DNA of 64,000 nt from Candidatus Yaniella excrementavium. Lineage in GTDB: Bacteria > Actinomycetota > Actinomycetes > Actinomycetales > Micrococcaceae. The stretch spans positions 90,057 through 154,056 of the forward strand of contig DXCT01000005.1 of NCBI GenBank assembly GCA_019115865.1, given 5' to 3'. Each line of letters opens with the position of its first letter. The first letter of the stretch is position 1. The position numbers and the translations under genes are program-made. Shown piece after piece: positions 34,729-43,438 of the stretch. The notes below the pieces were generated by a model, which did no database searches, was not told the DNA's origin, and saw nothing but the letters and a program-made list of their open reading frames with translations.

Positions 34729-35298
34729 ATGAGCCAGACAGCTAAGGCGATGACCTATTCGGTGCTAGCAACATTAGCGATTGTTTTAGGCTGGATGGCC
34801 CTCAACCCCCAGGCGAACAACGAGTTTGACCCCGGTGTGGATGTTGCAGTTGCCGAACAAGAGGTTGTTAAAGTTGCGCCTTTTGTTCCAGCCACTCTTG
34901 ATGCCCCAGATACCTGGCGGGCAAACTACGCGCGCTGGGATGCCGGTGCCCAAACTGATATTCCTTCTTGGGAGGTGGGCTATTTGACCGAGGAAGAAGA
35001 GTTCTTTGGCATCTCACAAACGTCCAATGCGACCGCAGGATGGGTCGATGATAAAATCAATCCGGTAGGCGAAGCAACAGAAACCACCGTGGCGAATCAC
35101 GAGGTCACCCGTTGGATCGGCGAAGATGAGCATATTTATTTTGTTGCTGAATTGGACCAGCAAGCCAACTCTAACGAAAATGCCCAAACAGAACATAGAG
35201 TCGAGCCCTCGGACACCATGACGGTAATGCTGTCCGGCTCTATGGATGAAGAAACACTACGCCAGTTGGCCGCTGAGGTTCTGAACCAATATCAGTAA
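34729..35298 (+). CDS. DUF4245-family membrane-anchored protein
   Basis: From the first ATG this is 189 residues. One membrane anchor is at about 8-25 (TYSVLATLAIVLGWMALNP), then an exported domain with DTWRANYARWD, DIPSWEVGYLTEEEEFFGIS and DTMTVMLSGSMDEETLRQLA, matching DUF4245. The true start is probably upstream. The frame stays open, encodes the basic stretch KPKLTKSQSN usual in homologues, and an AAAGGA site (34654-34659) lies six bases before an in-frame ATC at 34666. No ATG, GTG or TTG fits that site. Divergent from glpX. Function unknown. Confidence 0.8.
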   Translation: MSQTAKAMTYSVLATLAIVLGWMALNPQANNEFDPGVDVAVAEQEVVKVAPFVPATLDAPDTWRANYARWDAGAQTDIPSWEVGYLTEEEEFFGISQTSNATAGWVDDKINPVGEATETTVANHEVTRWIGEDEHIYFVAELDQQANSNENAQTEHRVEPSDTMTVMLSGSMDEETLRQLAAEVLNQYQ

Positions 35299-35343
35299 TC
35301 GCTTTTCGGCCTCGAATCAACGAACCCTACCAAAGGATACAAG

Positions 35344-35964
35344 ATGCCCTCATCGTTATCACCGCAAGAAGCCTGGGGGCTACTCCAAGCCGGCAACGAT
35401 CGATTCGTAGAAGGCTCCGTCGATCATCCCCACCAAGATGCTGGCTGGCGTGCGGCACTGGCTGAGTCGCAGAGTCCACACGCGGTGATTTTTGGTTGCG
35501 CCGACTCTCGGCTCGCAGCAGAGATTATCTTCGATGTTGGCCTTGGTGATGTATTCGTTATTCGTACCGCGGGCCAGGTTATCGATGATGCCGTGCTGGG
35601 ATCCCTGCAGTTTGCGATTGAGGAAATCGATGTCCCGCTCATCATTATTCTTGGACACGATAACTGCGGTGCTGTCACCGCCGCTGTGGAATCGATGGAA
35701 ACTTCTGTCATGCCTAAGGGCTTCATGCGTTCATTGGTCGAACGCATCATGCCCTCGGTCATGGCAGCTCGTTCCAAGGGCATCACAGATGTCAATGGGA
35801 CCGTCAAGGAACACACCGACCAAACAGTCCACCGCGTCGTCGATACATCCGGCGCCGTGGCACAAGCAGTGGCTGAGGGAAAGACTGCGGTTATGGGTAT
35901 AACCTATTCCCTGTCCAACGGCACCGTCCAAATTGGCGATATTTTGGGTCCTGTCGAAGCATAA
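35344..35964 (+). CDS. Beta-class carbonic anhydrase
   Basis: The enzyme interconverts CO2 and bicarbonate. The 206 residues carry the zinc ligands C52 (FGCADSRL, with the D54-R56 dyad), H105 and C108 (GHDNCGAV). GDVFVIRTAGQV follows the first ligand as in the family. AAAGGA precedes the ATG. Same strand and order as DUF4245 and fumC. Bicarbonate supply would suit PurK and other carboxylases. Confidence 0.95.
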   Translation: MPSSLSPQEAWGLLQAGNDRFVEGSVDHPHQDAGWRAALAESQSPHAVIFGCADSRLAAEIIFDVGLGDVFVIRTAGQVIDDAVLGSLQFAIEEIDVPLIIILGHDNCGAVTAAVESMETSVMPKGFMRSLVERIMPSVMAARSKGITDVNGTVKEHTDQTVHRVVDTSGAVAQAVAEGKTAVMGITYSLSNGTVQIGDILGPVEA

Positions 35965-36033
35965 ATACCTACAGATTTGACCGAAGCAGAAATAAGCATC
36001 AACAAGGGTAGTTCCCAATCTAGGATAAGGATT

Positions 36034-37455
36034 ATGACAACGAAGTCTGATAATCAACAATTCCGTATTGAACACGACACCATGGGCGAAGTGCGAGTAC
36101 CGGTAAACGCCCTGTACTCCGCACAAACCCAGCGTGCAGTAGAAAATTTCCCGATCTCGGGCCAGGGTCTTGAGCCCGCCCACATCCACGCGCTAAGTCT
36201 CGTCAAGAAAGCGTGCGCGGTTGCTAATAATGAATTGGGTGTTATTAGCGATGATCAGGCACAGGCCATCAAATCCGCCGCAGATCAGGTGATCGCCGGT
36301 GAACACGATGACCAGTTCCCGATCGATATTTTCCAGACCGGTTCTGGCACCTCTTCGAACATGAACACCAATGAGGTATTAGCCAACCTAGCGAACCAAG
36401 CGTTGAAAGCAGCGGGTTCAGCAGCCAGCGTCCACCCGAATGACCACGTTAATGCCTCTCAATCGTCCAACGACGTTTTCCCAACATCGGTCCACGTTGC
36501 GGTGACGAACGCGCTGATTAATAACCTCAAACCAGCGCTTGTTCATCTTGCCGAATCACTAGAACGCAAGGCCAAAGAATTTCAAACCGTCGTCAAAGCC
36601 GGCCGTACCCACCTCATGGACGCCACCCCGGTCACCATGGGCCAAGAATTTGGCGGCTACGCCGCGCAGGTTCGATACGGCATTGAACGCATCGATTCTG
36701 CACTACCTCGCGTTGCAGAAGTCCCACTGGGCGGTACCGCCGTTGGAACGGGTATCAATACACCGCTCGGCTTCGCCGAGCGTGTCATTGAGATCCTGGC
36801 CGAGGAATCAGGATTGCCGATCACTGAAGCTCGCAATCACTTCGAAGCCCAAGCAAACCGTGACGGGTTGGTCGAAGCGTCGGGACAATTACGCAACATT
36901 GCTTACTCACTGCTGAAGATCAATAACGATCTCCGCTGGATGGGATCCGGCCCGAACACCGGCCTAGGCGAACTTGCTATTCCGGATCTTCAGCCTGGTT
37001 CATCCATTATGCCGGGGAAAGTCAACCCGGTCATTGTTGAAGCCGTCTCGATGGTTTGTGCTCAGGTAATCGGCAACGACACCACCGTCTCCTTGTCTTC
37101 AACCAACGGTGCATTCGAACTCAACGTCGGCATTCCGGTTATGGCCTCCAACCTCTTAGAGTCCATACGCCTGTTGACGAACTCATCACACGTGATGGCC
37201 GATAAGATGATTGACGGACTTGAAGCAAACGTCGAACGTGCTGCATTCCTGGCGGGTGCATCGCCGTCAATTGTGACCCCGCTGAATAAGATCATCGGTT
37301 ATGAAGCTGCGGCTGAAATCGCGAAATACTCGGTAGCAGAGAAAGTTACCGTTCGCGAAGCAACAATCGCGCTAGGTTACGTTGAACGCGGGGATATTAG
37401 TGAAGAGCAGCTTGATAAGGCGCTCGACCCAATGTCGATGACCCGTCCAAGCTAA
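36034..37455 (+). CDS. fumC: Fumarate hydratase, class II
   Basis: FumC hydrates fumarate to malate in the TCA cycle. The 473 residues hold [19 protein letters not shown], the [14 protein letters not shown] block, [19 protein letters not shown] and the superfamily signature [12 protein letters not shown]. The ATG at 36034 gives normal length; the upstream in-frame TTG at 35977 would add 19 residues without family similarity. A strong hairpin follows the stop. Confidence 0.97.
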   Translation: MTTKSDNQQFRIEHDTMGEVRVPVNALYSAQTQRAVENFPISGQGLEPAHIHALSLVKKACAVANNELGVISDDQAQAIKSAADQVIAGEHDDQFPIDIFQTGSGTSSNMNTNEVLANLANQALKAAGSAASVHPNDHVNASQSSNDVFPTSVHVAVTNALINNLKPALVHLAESLERKAKEFQTVVKAGRTHLMDATPVTMGQEFGGYAAQVRYGIERIDSALPRVAEVPLGGTAVGTGINTPLGFAERVIEILAEESGLPITEARNHFEAQANRDGLVEASGQLRNIAYSLLKINNDLRWMGSGPNTGLGELAIPDLQPGSSIMPGKVNPVIVEAVSMVCAQVIGNDTTVSLSSTNGAFELNVGIPVMASNLLESIRLLTNSSHVMADKMIDGLEANVERAAFLAGASPSIVTPLNKIIGYEAAAEIAKYSVAEKVTVREATIALGYVERGDISEEQLDKALDPMSMTRPS

Positions 37456-37469
37456 TCCAACACGTTTTC

Positions 37470-37502
37470 AGTGATCCTCGCACACAGTGTGCGAGGATCA
37501 CT
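37470..37502. terminator. Strong hairpin between fumC and the FAD monooxygenase gene
   Basis: Two perfect 16-base arms (AGTGATCCTCGCACAC and its complement) are separated by a single A, so the central bases form the loop. It sits between convergent stops and can terminate both. Confidence 0.85.
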
Positions 37503-37505
37503 AAG

Positions 37506-38654
37506 TTAATGCCATGGATTGCTGTAGCTTGGTGGCTTCCACGATTGCAGTTGTTGAGACGCCAACCCGGCGATACTTCCCGGTGTTAGACGCATGCCGA
37601 GATCACGTATCCCCGCGGTCAACGGCCCCGATGCTTGTGCAACCTTGCCCATCCAGCGGGACTGGCGCCATAGCGTCGTAGTGCGTTGACGTCGCAGCCT
37701 GTTATAGCGTTTAAGTACTCCATCAAGATCATCGCCGTGGCTGCCGCGTAACAGCATTATCAGGGTAACCGCGTCTTCGATGCCTTGACCGGCGCCCTGG
37801 CCAAGATTCGGCCTCATGGCGTGAGCAGCATCGCCTAGGAGCACCGTACGGTCCACTGTGAAGCTCGCCAACGGTTTGGTGAGCTCATAAACATCATGGC
37901 GGATAATGTTTTCAGAAGGCGTTGCTGCCAGGCAGTCAGGAATGGGATCATGCCACGCCCCAAAAATCTCGTGGAGTGCTTGCCGCTCATCTGCAAACTC
38001 CCGACCTGGTTGGGTCGTCAGTGTCCCAAACCAGTAGAGCCGGTTGTCCGGCAAGGGCACAATCCCGAAAATGCGTCCGCGCCCCCACGTCTCTGACGCC
38101 GCGTTGTCTATCTCAACCGGTCTATCGGTGACGCCCCGCCAGGCGGTATAGCCCGAATACAACAGCCCGGTCTCTAGGCCCAAACGCTGTCGGTTTTCAC
38201 TGCGTAGTCCGTCAGCTGCAATAACGAGATCATATACTTCACTCGCTCCCTGCACCGTGATAGTCGGCGCACCGTTGGTCGCGACCAATGCTCTAGCGCC
38301 GAAACGCAGTGAATCAGCGGCTAGCTGTGCGACCAGGGCATCTTGCAGGGTCACCCGGTGCACGCTGCGCAGGCTAGCAACCGCGGCTTTGGGTAATGTA
38401 AGCAACCAATCCCCATCGGGTGTGCGTTGCCCGGCCCGCATCGTGGCAATTTCCCCGCTCGAAACACTTTGGACGAGCTCAGACAAACCCACGGTAGCTA
38501 ACGCATCGAACGCGTTACCAAACAGCGTAAGTCCTGCGCCATCATCCCCGGGGTGGTCACGCTGTTCATACACTGTGACTTCATGACCGTCACGCTCTAG
38601 CCCACAAGCCGCTACAAGACCGGCGATGCCGGCACCAATCACCGCAATTCGCAC
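37506..38654 (-). CDS. FAD-dependent aromatic-ring-type monooxygenase
   Basis: The 382 residues have the N-terminal FAD fold RIAVIGAGIAGLVAACGLER with GxGxxG at 7-12, the DG motif region VIAADGLRS, and the GD motif VLLGDAAHAMRPNLGQGAGQ. This is the salicylate hydroxylase/UbiH-like group A flavin monooxygenase family. There are no catabolic genes nearby, so the substrate cannot be inferred. It is the last of a minus-strand run (mca to here). Confidence 0.85.
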   Translation of the reverse strand: MRIAVIGAGIAGLVAACGLERDGHEVTVYEQRDHPGDDGAGLTLFGNAFDALATVGLSELVQSVSSGEIATMRAGQRTPDGDWLLTLPKAAVASLRSVHRVTLQDALVAQLAADSLRFGARALVATNGAPTITVQGASEVYDLVIAADGLRSENRQRLGLETGLLYSGYTAWRGVTDRPVEIDNAASETWGRGRIFGIVPLPDNRLYWFGTLTTQPGREFADERQALHEIFGAWHDPIPDCLAATPSENIIRHDVYELTKPLASFTVDRTVLLGDAAHAMRPNLGQGAGQGIEDAVTLIMLLRGSHGDDLDGVLKRYNRLRRQRTTTLWRQSRWMGKVAQASGPLTAGIRDLGMRLTPGSIAGLASQQLQSWKPPSYSNPWH

Positions 38655-38693
38655 TGACGCTAGCCTTTCTGACGTTTACTGCGAGTCTATGCG

Positions 38694-39224
38694 CTACATC
38701 AGCAGGGTCAGCAAACCACCTACGAGCATGGCTGGTCCAAACGCGATACGGGTGTTCTTTCTTGCTCCTTTGAATACCACCAGGTAGACGGCTTGGAGCC
38801 CTCCGGCCAGGAACGCTAGGACGAAACCGGCGATGACGGCTTCCCACCCGAGGAATCCGGTATATAACCCGATCCCAGCAGCTAGTTTTACGTCGCCCAT
38901 GCCAAGACCCGCACGCGTCAGTATATGTAGTACAAACATTGCCACCAAGTACCCGACGGAACCACCCAGGGTCATAATCCAACGATCCGAAAATATGGAA
39001 TCAGCTGGGGCTGTCAAGGTAGTAGTAAGTAAGAGGCACGCTCCGCCCAGAAAGAACAGACCGGTCCATCGGTTAGGCAACCGATGTTCACGAATATCAA
39101 TGATCCATAAGACGACTGAACACATCAGAAACCAGAGCAGCGCACAACTCAACAGCATCACGGTCAATGGCGAGGCATTAGCGGAGGAGAAGTGTTCGGT
39201 TAGCAGCAGAGTCACGAATGACAC
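38694..39224 (-). CDS. Type IV prepilin peptidase, A24 family (TadV/CpaA-like)
   Basis: The 176-residue, six-span membrane protein has the two catalytic aspartates of A24 peptidases: D43 in WIIDIREHRLPNRW and D111 in GLGMGDVKLAAG. There is no N-terminal methyltransferase domain, as in the short TadV type. No pilus genes lie in this window, so its substrates are elsewhere. GTG start. Confidence 0.88.
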   Translation of the reverse strand: MSFVTLLLTEHFSSANASPLTVMLLSCALLWFLMCSVVLWIIDIREHRLPNRWTGLFFLGGACLLLTTTLTAPADSIFSDRWIMTLGGSVGYLVAMFVLHILTRAGLGMGDVKLAAGIGLYTGFLGWEAVIAGFVLAFLAGGLQAVYLVVFKGARKNTRIAFGPAMLVGGLLTLLM

Positions 39225-39285
39225 ATTAGCTAATCATGCATCCTGGCACGCTATGTGTCGCAGGGCCTGTGGAGAGCGCTACTCG

Positions 39286-40083
39286 TCAGGATCCGTAGCG
39301 TCGATTCCGAGTGGCGTAATCACGCAGCGCACGAATGAAGTCCACCCGGCGGAATGCGGGCCACAGCGCTTCGCAAAAATAAAACTCGGAGTAGGCAGAT
39401 TGCCACATCAAAAATCCAGATAGTCGCTGTTCACCTGAAGTACGGATCACAAGATCAGGATCTGGCTGGCCACGAGTGTAGAGGCGATCTGATATGGCTT
39501 CGACATCGAGCGTTTCGATGGCCTGATCTAAGGTGTAGCCCAGCTCGGAGGTATCGGTGAGGAACGATTTTGCAGCATCAACAATTTCTTCACGGCCCCC
39601 ATAGCCAATCGCTACGTTTACATGAAGGCCGGTGTTACCACGTGTAGTTGCTGCGGTTTCGTTCAGCAGATCAGCCAGTGGTTGCGGAAGAATACGCTGG
39701 TCCCCCACAGGATGGACTTTCAGTTGAGTTCCGTCATCCAGTCCAGAGCTCAGCTGGCGTAAGGTCTGCGCAATAATTTTGATCAGGGGCTCGAGTTCGG
39801 CTTTATCCCGGTTGAGGTTTTGGGTCGACAACATATAGAGGGTGACCACCGGAATCTTAAATTCTGCCACCCAGTGTAAGAACTCGTGGATTTTTTCGGC
39901 CCCCACTTGATGACCGTATGCGGTGGAAGCGCCCGTTTGTTTTGCCCAGCGACGATTACCATCCAGCACCACACCGATATGACCAGGTAGTTGGGCTTTC
40001 GTCAGGCTGCGCGCCAGCCGACGTTCATAATACCGATAGACGACGTCTGGGACTCGCAGTGCACCGAATACAGATGTGGCCAT
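39286..40083 (-). CDS. uppS: Isoprenyl transferase (cis-prenyl diphosphate synthase, UppS family)
   Basis: The enzyme adds isopentenyl units to make the polyprenyl carrier for wall synthesis. The 265 residues hold GHIGVVLDGNRRWAKQTG with catalytic D41, VAIGYGGREEIVDA, RTSGEQRLSGFLMWQSAY and EFYFCEALWPAFR. Whether it makes decaprenyl, undecaprenyl or a short product cannot be told. It needs IPP, which matters because the IspE homologue in this window looks inactive. Confidence 0.94.
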   Translation of the reverse strand: MATSVFGALRVPDVVYRYYERRLARSLTKAQLPGHIGVVLDGNRRWAKQTGASTAYGHQVGAEKIHEFLHWVAEFKIPVVTLYMLSTQNLNRDKAELEPLIKIIAQTLRQLSSGLDDGTQLKVHPVGDQRILPQPLADLLNETAATTRGNTGLHVNVAIGYGGREEIVDAAKSFLTDTSELGYTLDQAIETLDVEAISDRLYTRGQPDPDLVIRTSGEQRLSGFLMWQSAYSEFYFCEALWPAFRRVDFIRALRDYATRNRRYGS

Positions 40084-40095
40084 GCGCTACCGTAC

Positions 40096-40467
40096 CTAGT
40101 CGTTGCGTCCGGAATCGGGCTCTTTGGCTTCCAAGGTGGGCATATCCAGGTAACCCGGGTACTTCTTGCGTAGAAGTTCTGTCTGGCTTTCGGCCAGGTC
40201 ATCAATCTCAGAACGCTCACGATCCTTGTGGTCCAGGTGCGGTTGGTTGCGTTCTACAAGCATGTCTTCGGCAGTTGTGGAACGCAGTTTGACGCGACGA
40301 ATCTGCCGGATCATAATGCGGAACACCACGATCGCTGCCAGCACGAATGCAAACGTTGCCAGGAACCCTAAAATACCTGGGGTGACGTCTTCGTCGCGGA
40401 GTCCCTCGCGTAGCTGGGGATCTTGGACACCGGTTATGACCGCAGTGGATAAAATCGTGTAGAGCAT
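40096..40467 (-). CDS. Conserved small membrane protein next to mca, function unknown
   Basis: The 123 residues have a short outside N-terminus, one clear membrane helix (about 33-52, FLATFAFVLAAIVVFRIMI) and a charged cytoplasmic tail (RQIRRVKLRS, then DHKDRERSEIDDLAE). I recognise no domain. It sits between mca (7 bases) and uppS (12 bases) in a compact operon, an arrangement often seen in Micrococcales. Confidence 0.7.
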   Translation of the reverse strand: MLYTILSTAVITGVQDPQLREGLRDEDVTPGILGFLATFAFVLAAIVVFRIMIRQIRRVKLRSTTAEDMLVERNQPHLDHKDRERSEIDDLAESQTELLRKKYPGYLDMPTLEAKEPDSGRND

Positions 40468-40474
40468 GGTGACC

Positions 40475-41434
40475 TTAGTCTAGCGGTGTGTCTCGCAGCC
40501 CGGCGAATAAATCGTCTTCAGGCGTGCTTGTTTGAACTTTGGAATCAATTAGCACGTAGTCTTCCCAAGGCCAATGTTTGCGCAATAACTCATTTGGCGT
40601 AAAGAAAAAACCGCCGTGGGTATCCACCTGGGAGCGGTGAGCTCGCAGAGCTGCGTCACGATACTCCAGAAACGCATCTGTCTTGACCTGGGTGGTGACT
40701 TCGTGATGAGTTAGTCGCCATGCGTCCGGGTCGTCTTCCCCCGCTGCAACACGATCGTACCAATCCAAGCGGTCAGCATATGGCGAATCCATGTCGCTTT
40801 CCAACATCGCGTTGTGGACGGCACGGATCTTTTCCGGATTGAAGGCTCGATCATAGTAGAGCTTGGATATTTCCCATGGCTCACCTGTTCCCGGATAGGC
40901 ATTGGGATCGCCCGACTTCTCATAGGCTTCTATCGAGATGGCATGAGTACGAAGGTGATCAGGGTGAGGGTAACCACCGATTTCATCGTAAGTCACCATG
41001 ACGTGGGGTTTGAACTCGCGAATCACACGGATCAATGGGGCCGTAGCGTCTTCCAAGGGCAAAGAGGCAAATGATCCGGGGGCTAGTAAATCCATGGGGT
41101 CCCCTGAGGGGAACCCTGAATCGCGGAAGCCCAACCAGCGATGTTCGATGTTCAGAATACGTGCTGCTTCCGCCATTTCGTGGAACCGGACGGCAGTAAT
41201 GTCTCGTGCTACTCGTACCGAATCACCGTAATACGGGTTGTTCAGGTCTCCCATTGCACCGTCGGTCGCCGTAGCCACCATGACCCGTGCCCCTGCGTGA
41301 ACATATGCCGCCATGGTCGCTGCGCCTTTTGAAGCCTCATCATCAGGATGGGCATGGACTGCCAATAACCGCAGCCCCGTAGAATGAGGTAGACCTGAGT
41401 CGGTGACAGCTGGCAGCTGTGGATCGGACGACAT
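40475..41434 (-). CDS. mca: Mycothiol S-conjugate amidase (LmbE/PIG-L deacetylase family)
   Basis: Mca cleaves mycothiol-toxin conjugates so the mercapturate can be exported. The 319 residues start LRLLAVHAHPDDEASKGAAT with the zinc motif HPDD, then VATATDGAMGDLNNP and VTYDEIGGYPHPDHLRTHA with the second histidine site. The long C-terminal part fits Mca more than MshB. The ATG at 41434 follows AAGGAG by eight bases. Implies that the cell makes mycothiol. Confidence 0.9.
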   Translation of the reverse strand: MSSDPQLPAVTDSGLPHSTGLRLLAVHAHPDDEASKGAATMAAYVHAGARVMVATATDGAMGDLNNPYYGDSVRVARDITAVRFHEMAEAARILNIEHRWLGFRDSGFPSGDPMDLLAPGSFASLPLEDATAPLIRVIREFKPHVMVTYDEIGGYPHPDHLRTHAISIEAYEKSGDPNAYPGTGEPWEISKLYYDRAFNPEKIRAVHNAMLESDMDSPYADRLDWYDRVAAGEDDPDAWRLTHHEVTTQVKTDAFLEYRDAALRAHRSQVDTHGGFFFTPNELLRKHWPWEDYVLIDSKVQTSTPEDDLFAGLRDTPLD

Positions 41435-41523
41435 GACGTGGACTCCTTGCATGACAAAATACTGTGGCTTAGGGCGTACAGAATTCGGACGACGATACGT
41501 ACTGTATTAGGCTATAACTTGAT

Positions 41524-42009
41524 ATGAATGCCAACCTGAATCAGGCAGCCTCTGCCGACAACAGTGTAGCTACCCGATATGGTGGCACCAAAAAGTCTCG
41601 CGTCTCGAAAAAAACTGGGCGCATCCTTGCTATTATCGCCCTTCTGGCAGCTGTGGTGGTGACATTTTGGTTTGCTTTTTCTGGCAGCTCAAGTATGTTG
41701 GCGTATAAGAGCGTTGGCTACCAGATTCATGATGACACGTCAGCCTGGGTTGAGTTTGAAGTCACGAAAGAACCAGAAGAAACTGTGGCATGTGCCATTC
41801 GTGTTTTGTCTGATAATGCAGCGGTTGCAGGATATCGAACCGTTGTCATCGGCCCCGAAGAGGACACCGACCAGGCTGGTAAAGAGTTAACCAAGTACTA
41901 TGACGCCGATATCCGTACCGACCAATTGGGCTCCTCCGGTGAAGTGGAAAACTGCTGGTACGTCGAAGAAGACGGAGCTCCAAACCTGACAAACCTACGG
42001 GACTACTAG
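41524..42009 (+). CDS. DUF4307-family membrane protein
   Basis: The 161 residues have a basic N-terminus (GGTKKSRVSKKTGR), one membrane helix (about 33-50) and an exported domain with VGYQIHDDTSAWVEFEVTK and CAIRVLSDNAAVAGYRTVVI, matching DUF4307. No ribosome site precedes the ATG, while TATAAC (41513-41518) is placed as a -10 box for a transcript starting at the ATG, so it is probably leaderless. Divergent from mca, as in other actinobacteria. Function unknown. Confidence 0.8.
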   Translation: MNANLNQAASADNSVATRYGGTKKSRVSKKTGRILAIIALLAAVVVTFWFAFSGSSSMLAYKSVGYQIHDDTSAWVEFEVTKEPEETVACAIRVLSDNAAVAGYRTVVIGPEEDTDQAGKELTKYYDADIRTDQLGSSGEVENCWYVEEDGAPNLTNLRDY

Positions 42010-42040
42010 CCGCTGAGCGTATGGTGCTGAGTTTGAACCC

Positions 42041-42071
42041 TTGCTATTGGTAATCTGTTCGGTGCTATGAT
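42041..42071 (+). promoter_or_regulatory. Candidate greA promoter
   Basis: TTGCTA (42041-42046) and TATGAT (42066-42071) are separated by 19 bases. The predicted start near 42078 is upstream of the terminator at 42098-42133, which would make that terminator part of the greA leader. Confidence 0.5.
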
Positions 42072-42097
42072 GTACACCGGTATATTCCAGAACTGTC

Positions 42098-42133
42098 GCC
42101 CCGTTTGCACATATTTGGTGCCACGGGGCTTTT
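42098..42133 (+). terminator. Intrinsic terminator upstream of greA (possible attenuator)
   Basis: GCCCCGT pairs with ACGGGGC and inside it GCAC pairs with GTGC; the stem is followed by TTTT. Only 32 bases separate it from the greA ATG, so there is no room for a full promoter between them. It may end DUF4307 transcription, attenuate greA, or both. Confidence 0.75.
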
Positions 42134-42165
42134 AGTTTGATGAATGAGAAAGTAAGGAGGCCGGA

Positions 42166-42654
42166 ATGGCCACAACCAACGGCACACCATGGCTGACGCA
42201 AGCCGCCTATGACCGGTTGAAAAATGAGCTCGACGAAATTTCCGGTCCGTACCGTCAAGAAATCGTGGACCGCATCGAAGCCGCTCGTGACGAAGGTGAT
42301 CTGCGTGAAAACGCTGGGTACCACGCGGCTCGTGAAGAGCAGTCTAAAAATGAAGGTCGTATCCAAGAGCTTAAGGCCTTGCTGGAAAACGCTGAAGTTG
42401 GCGAAGCAGCAGCCGATGACGGCATCGTCAAACCTGGCATGCTCATTGAATGCAAGCTTGCGGGCAACGCTATGAAGTTCATTCTAGGATCCCGCGAAAT
42501 TGCCGGTGATGGCAACACCGAAGTCTACTCGGTTGCATCACCATTGGGCGCAGCCATCGAAGGCCATAAGGCCGGCGATACGGTGAGCTACACGGCACCA
42601 AATGGTAAAGACATTCAAGTAGAACTGGTGTCGGTCACTCCATACGACGGCTAA
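42166..42654 (+). CDS. greA: Transcription elongation factor GreA
   Basis: GreA rescues backtracked RNA polymerase by stimulating transcript cleavage. The 162 residues form the N-terminal coiled coil (YDRLKNELDEISGPYRQEIV), with the tip acidic residues in AARDEGDLRENAGYHAAREE, and the C-terminal FKBP-like domain ending VSYTAPNGKDIQVELVSVTP. AAGGAGG lies six bases before the ATG. A terminator sits in its leader and a strong hairpin follows it. Confidence 0.95.
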   Translation: MATTNGTPWLTQAAYDRLKNELDEISGPYRQEIVDRIEAARDEGDLRENAGYHAAREEQSKNEGRIQELKALLENAEVGEAAADDGIVKPGMLIECKLAGNAMKFILGSREIAGDGNTEVYSVASPLGAAIEGHKAGDTVSYTAPNGKDIQVELVSVTPYDG

Positions 42655-42695
42655 TTTTCCGTTGCCCTCGTAACAACACGTCGATCGGACAACCT

Positions 42696-42738
42696 CGCTG
42701 AAGGTGGTTTTTCCTAACTGGAAAGACCACCTTCAGCG
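42696..42738 (+). terminator. Strong hairpin terminator after greA
   Basis: A 19-base-pair stem with one G-U pair (42696-42714 with 42720-42738) and a TAACT loop follows greA by about 40 bases. Confidence 0.85.
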
Positions 42739-42772
42739 GCTTAAAAGACTGTTTTGGTGTTAGCCTGGTGTT

Positions 42773-43438
42773 GTGTTGAACATCGAAAAATTTATGCTGC
42801 TCACCGTCCCCTACCGTTCAGATTTGAGCGGGGTTGAGTCGTTGTTCGTCAAAGCACGGACGGCACTGACCCTCTTGGAATTTGAACGCTCCCAGAGCCT
42901 CTCCTTTGCACCGGCAGATGCCACTAAGGCTTGGGATTATGAAAATCCTCTGATCAAAGTCGATGAAGCGCATACTCCAGACGCTGTAGGACTCAATGGC
43001 GCTTTCAAGAAGCTCGGCAAATTTCATGACAAGCGGGTCTCAACCGCGCTCGGCAATAAAAAATTAGACCCTGTAGACGGCGTGCTCGAGGAATTCGCTC
43101 GTCAGGGTATTCTCACCAAAGAAACCAAGGAATACCAGCTAGTCGCAACCGACGCGCTCGAGACCGTTCTTGATGATCTCGGCCTAGCCTTGCGCGGGCA
43201 ACGTCCTGTTGAAAAACCAGACCGTGTCCTACTGGAAGTCATCGAAGCAATCAACGCTACAAAACTCTTACTGGGTTCTGCACAACCAAAGTGGTCGATG
43301 CAACAGTTCAGTGAACAGATCCACCAAACACCATCAGGCCATCCTGTGGTGGCACAGCTGGTGCGTGACACCTCGTCGATGACGGGGCTGATGGAACAGT
43401 CCAAGTTGGTTGCAGTAGCTGAGAAATCTCCGGCCTAA
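42773..43438 (+). CDS. Possible GPP34 (GOLPH3-like) family protein
   Basis: The 221-residue soluble, helix-rich protein has no signal or membrane segment. The layout (NIEKFMLLTVP, an A-LTLLEFE helix, VDGVLEEFARQGIL, then DRVLLEVIEAINATKLLLG) resembles GPP34 proteins, which in eukaryotes bind phosphoinositides at the Golgi and which occur in actinobacteria with unknown roles. The match is weak, so treat as hypothetical. GTG start. Stop overlaps the convergent ilvA stop by four bases. Confidence 0.5.
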   Translation: MLNIEKFMLLTVPYRSDLSGVESLFVKARTALTLLEFERSQSLSFAPADATKAWDYENPLIKVDEAHTPDAVGLNGAFKKLGKFHDKRVSTALGNKKLDPVDGVLEEFARQGILTKETKEYQLVATDALETVLDDLGLALRGQRPVEKPDRVLLEVIEAINATKLLLGSAQPKWSMQQFSEQIHQTPSGHPVVAQLVRDTSSMTGLMEQSKLVAVAEKSPA

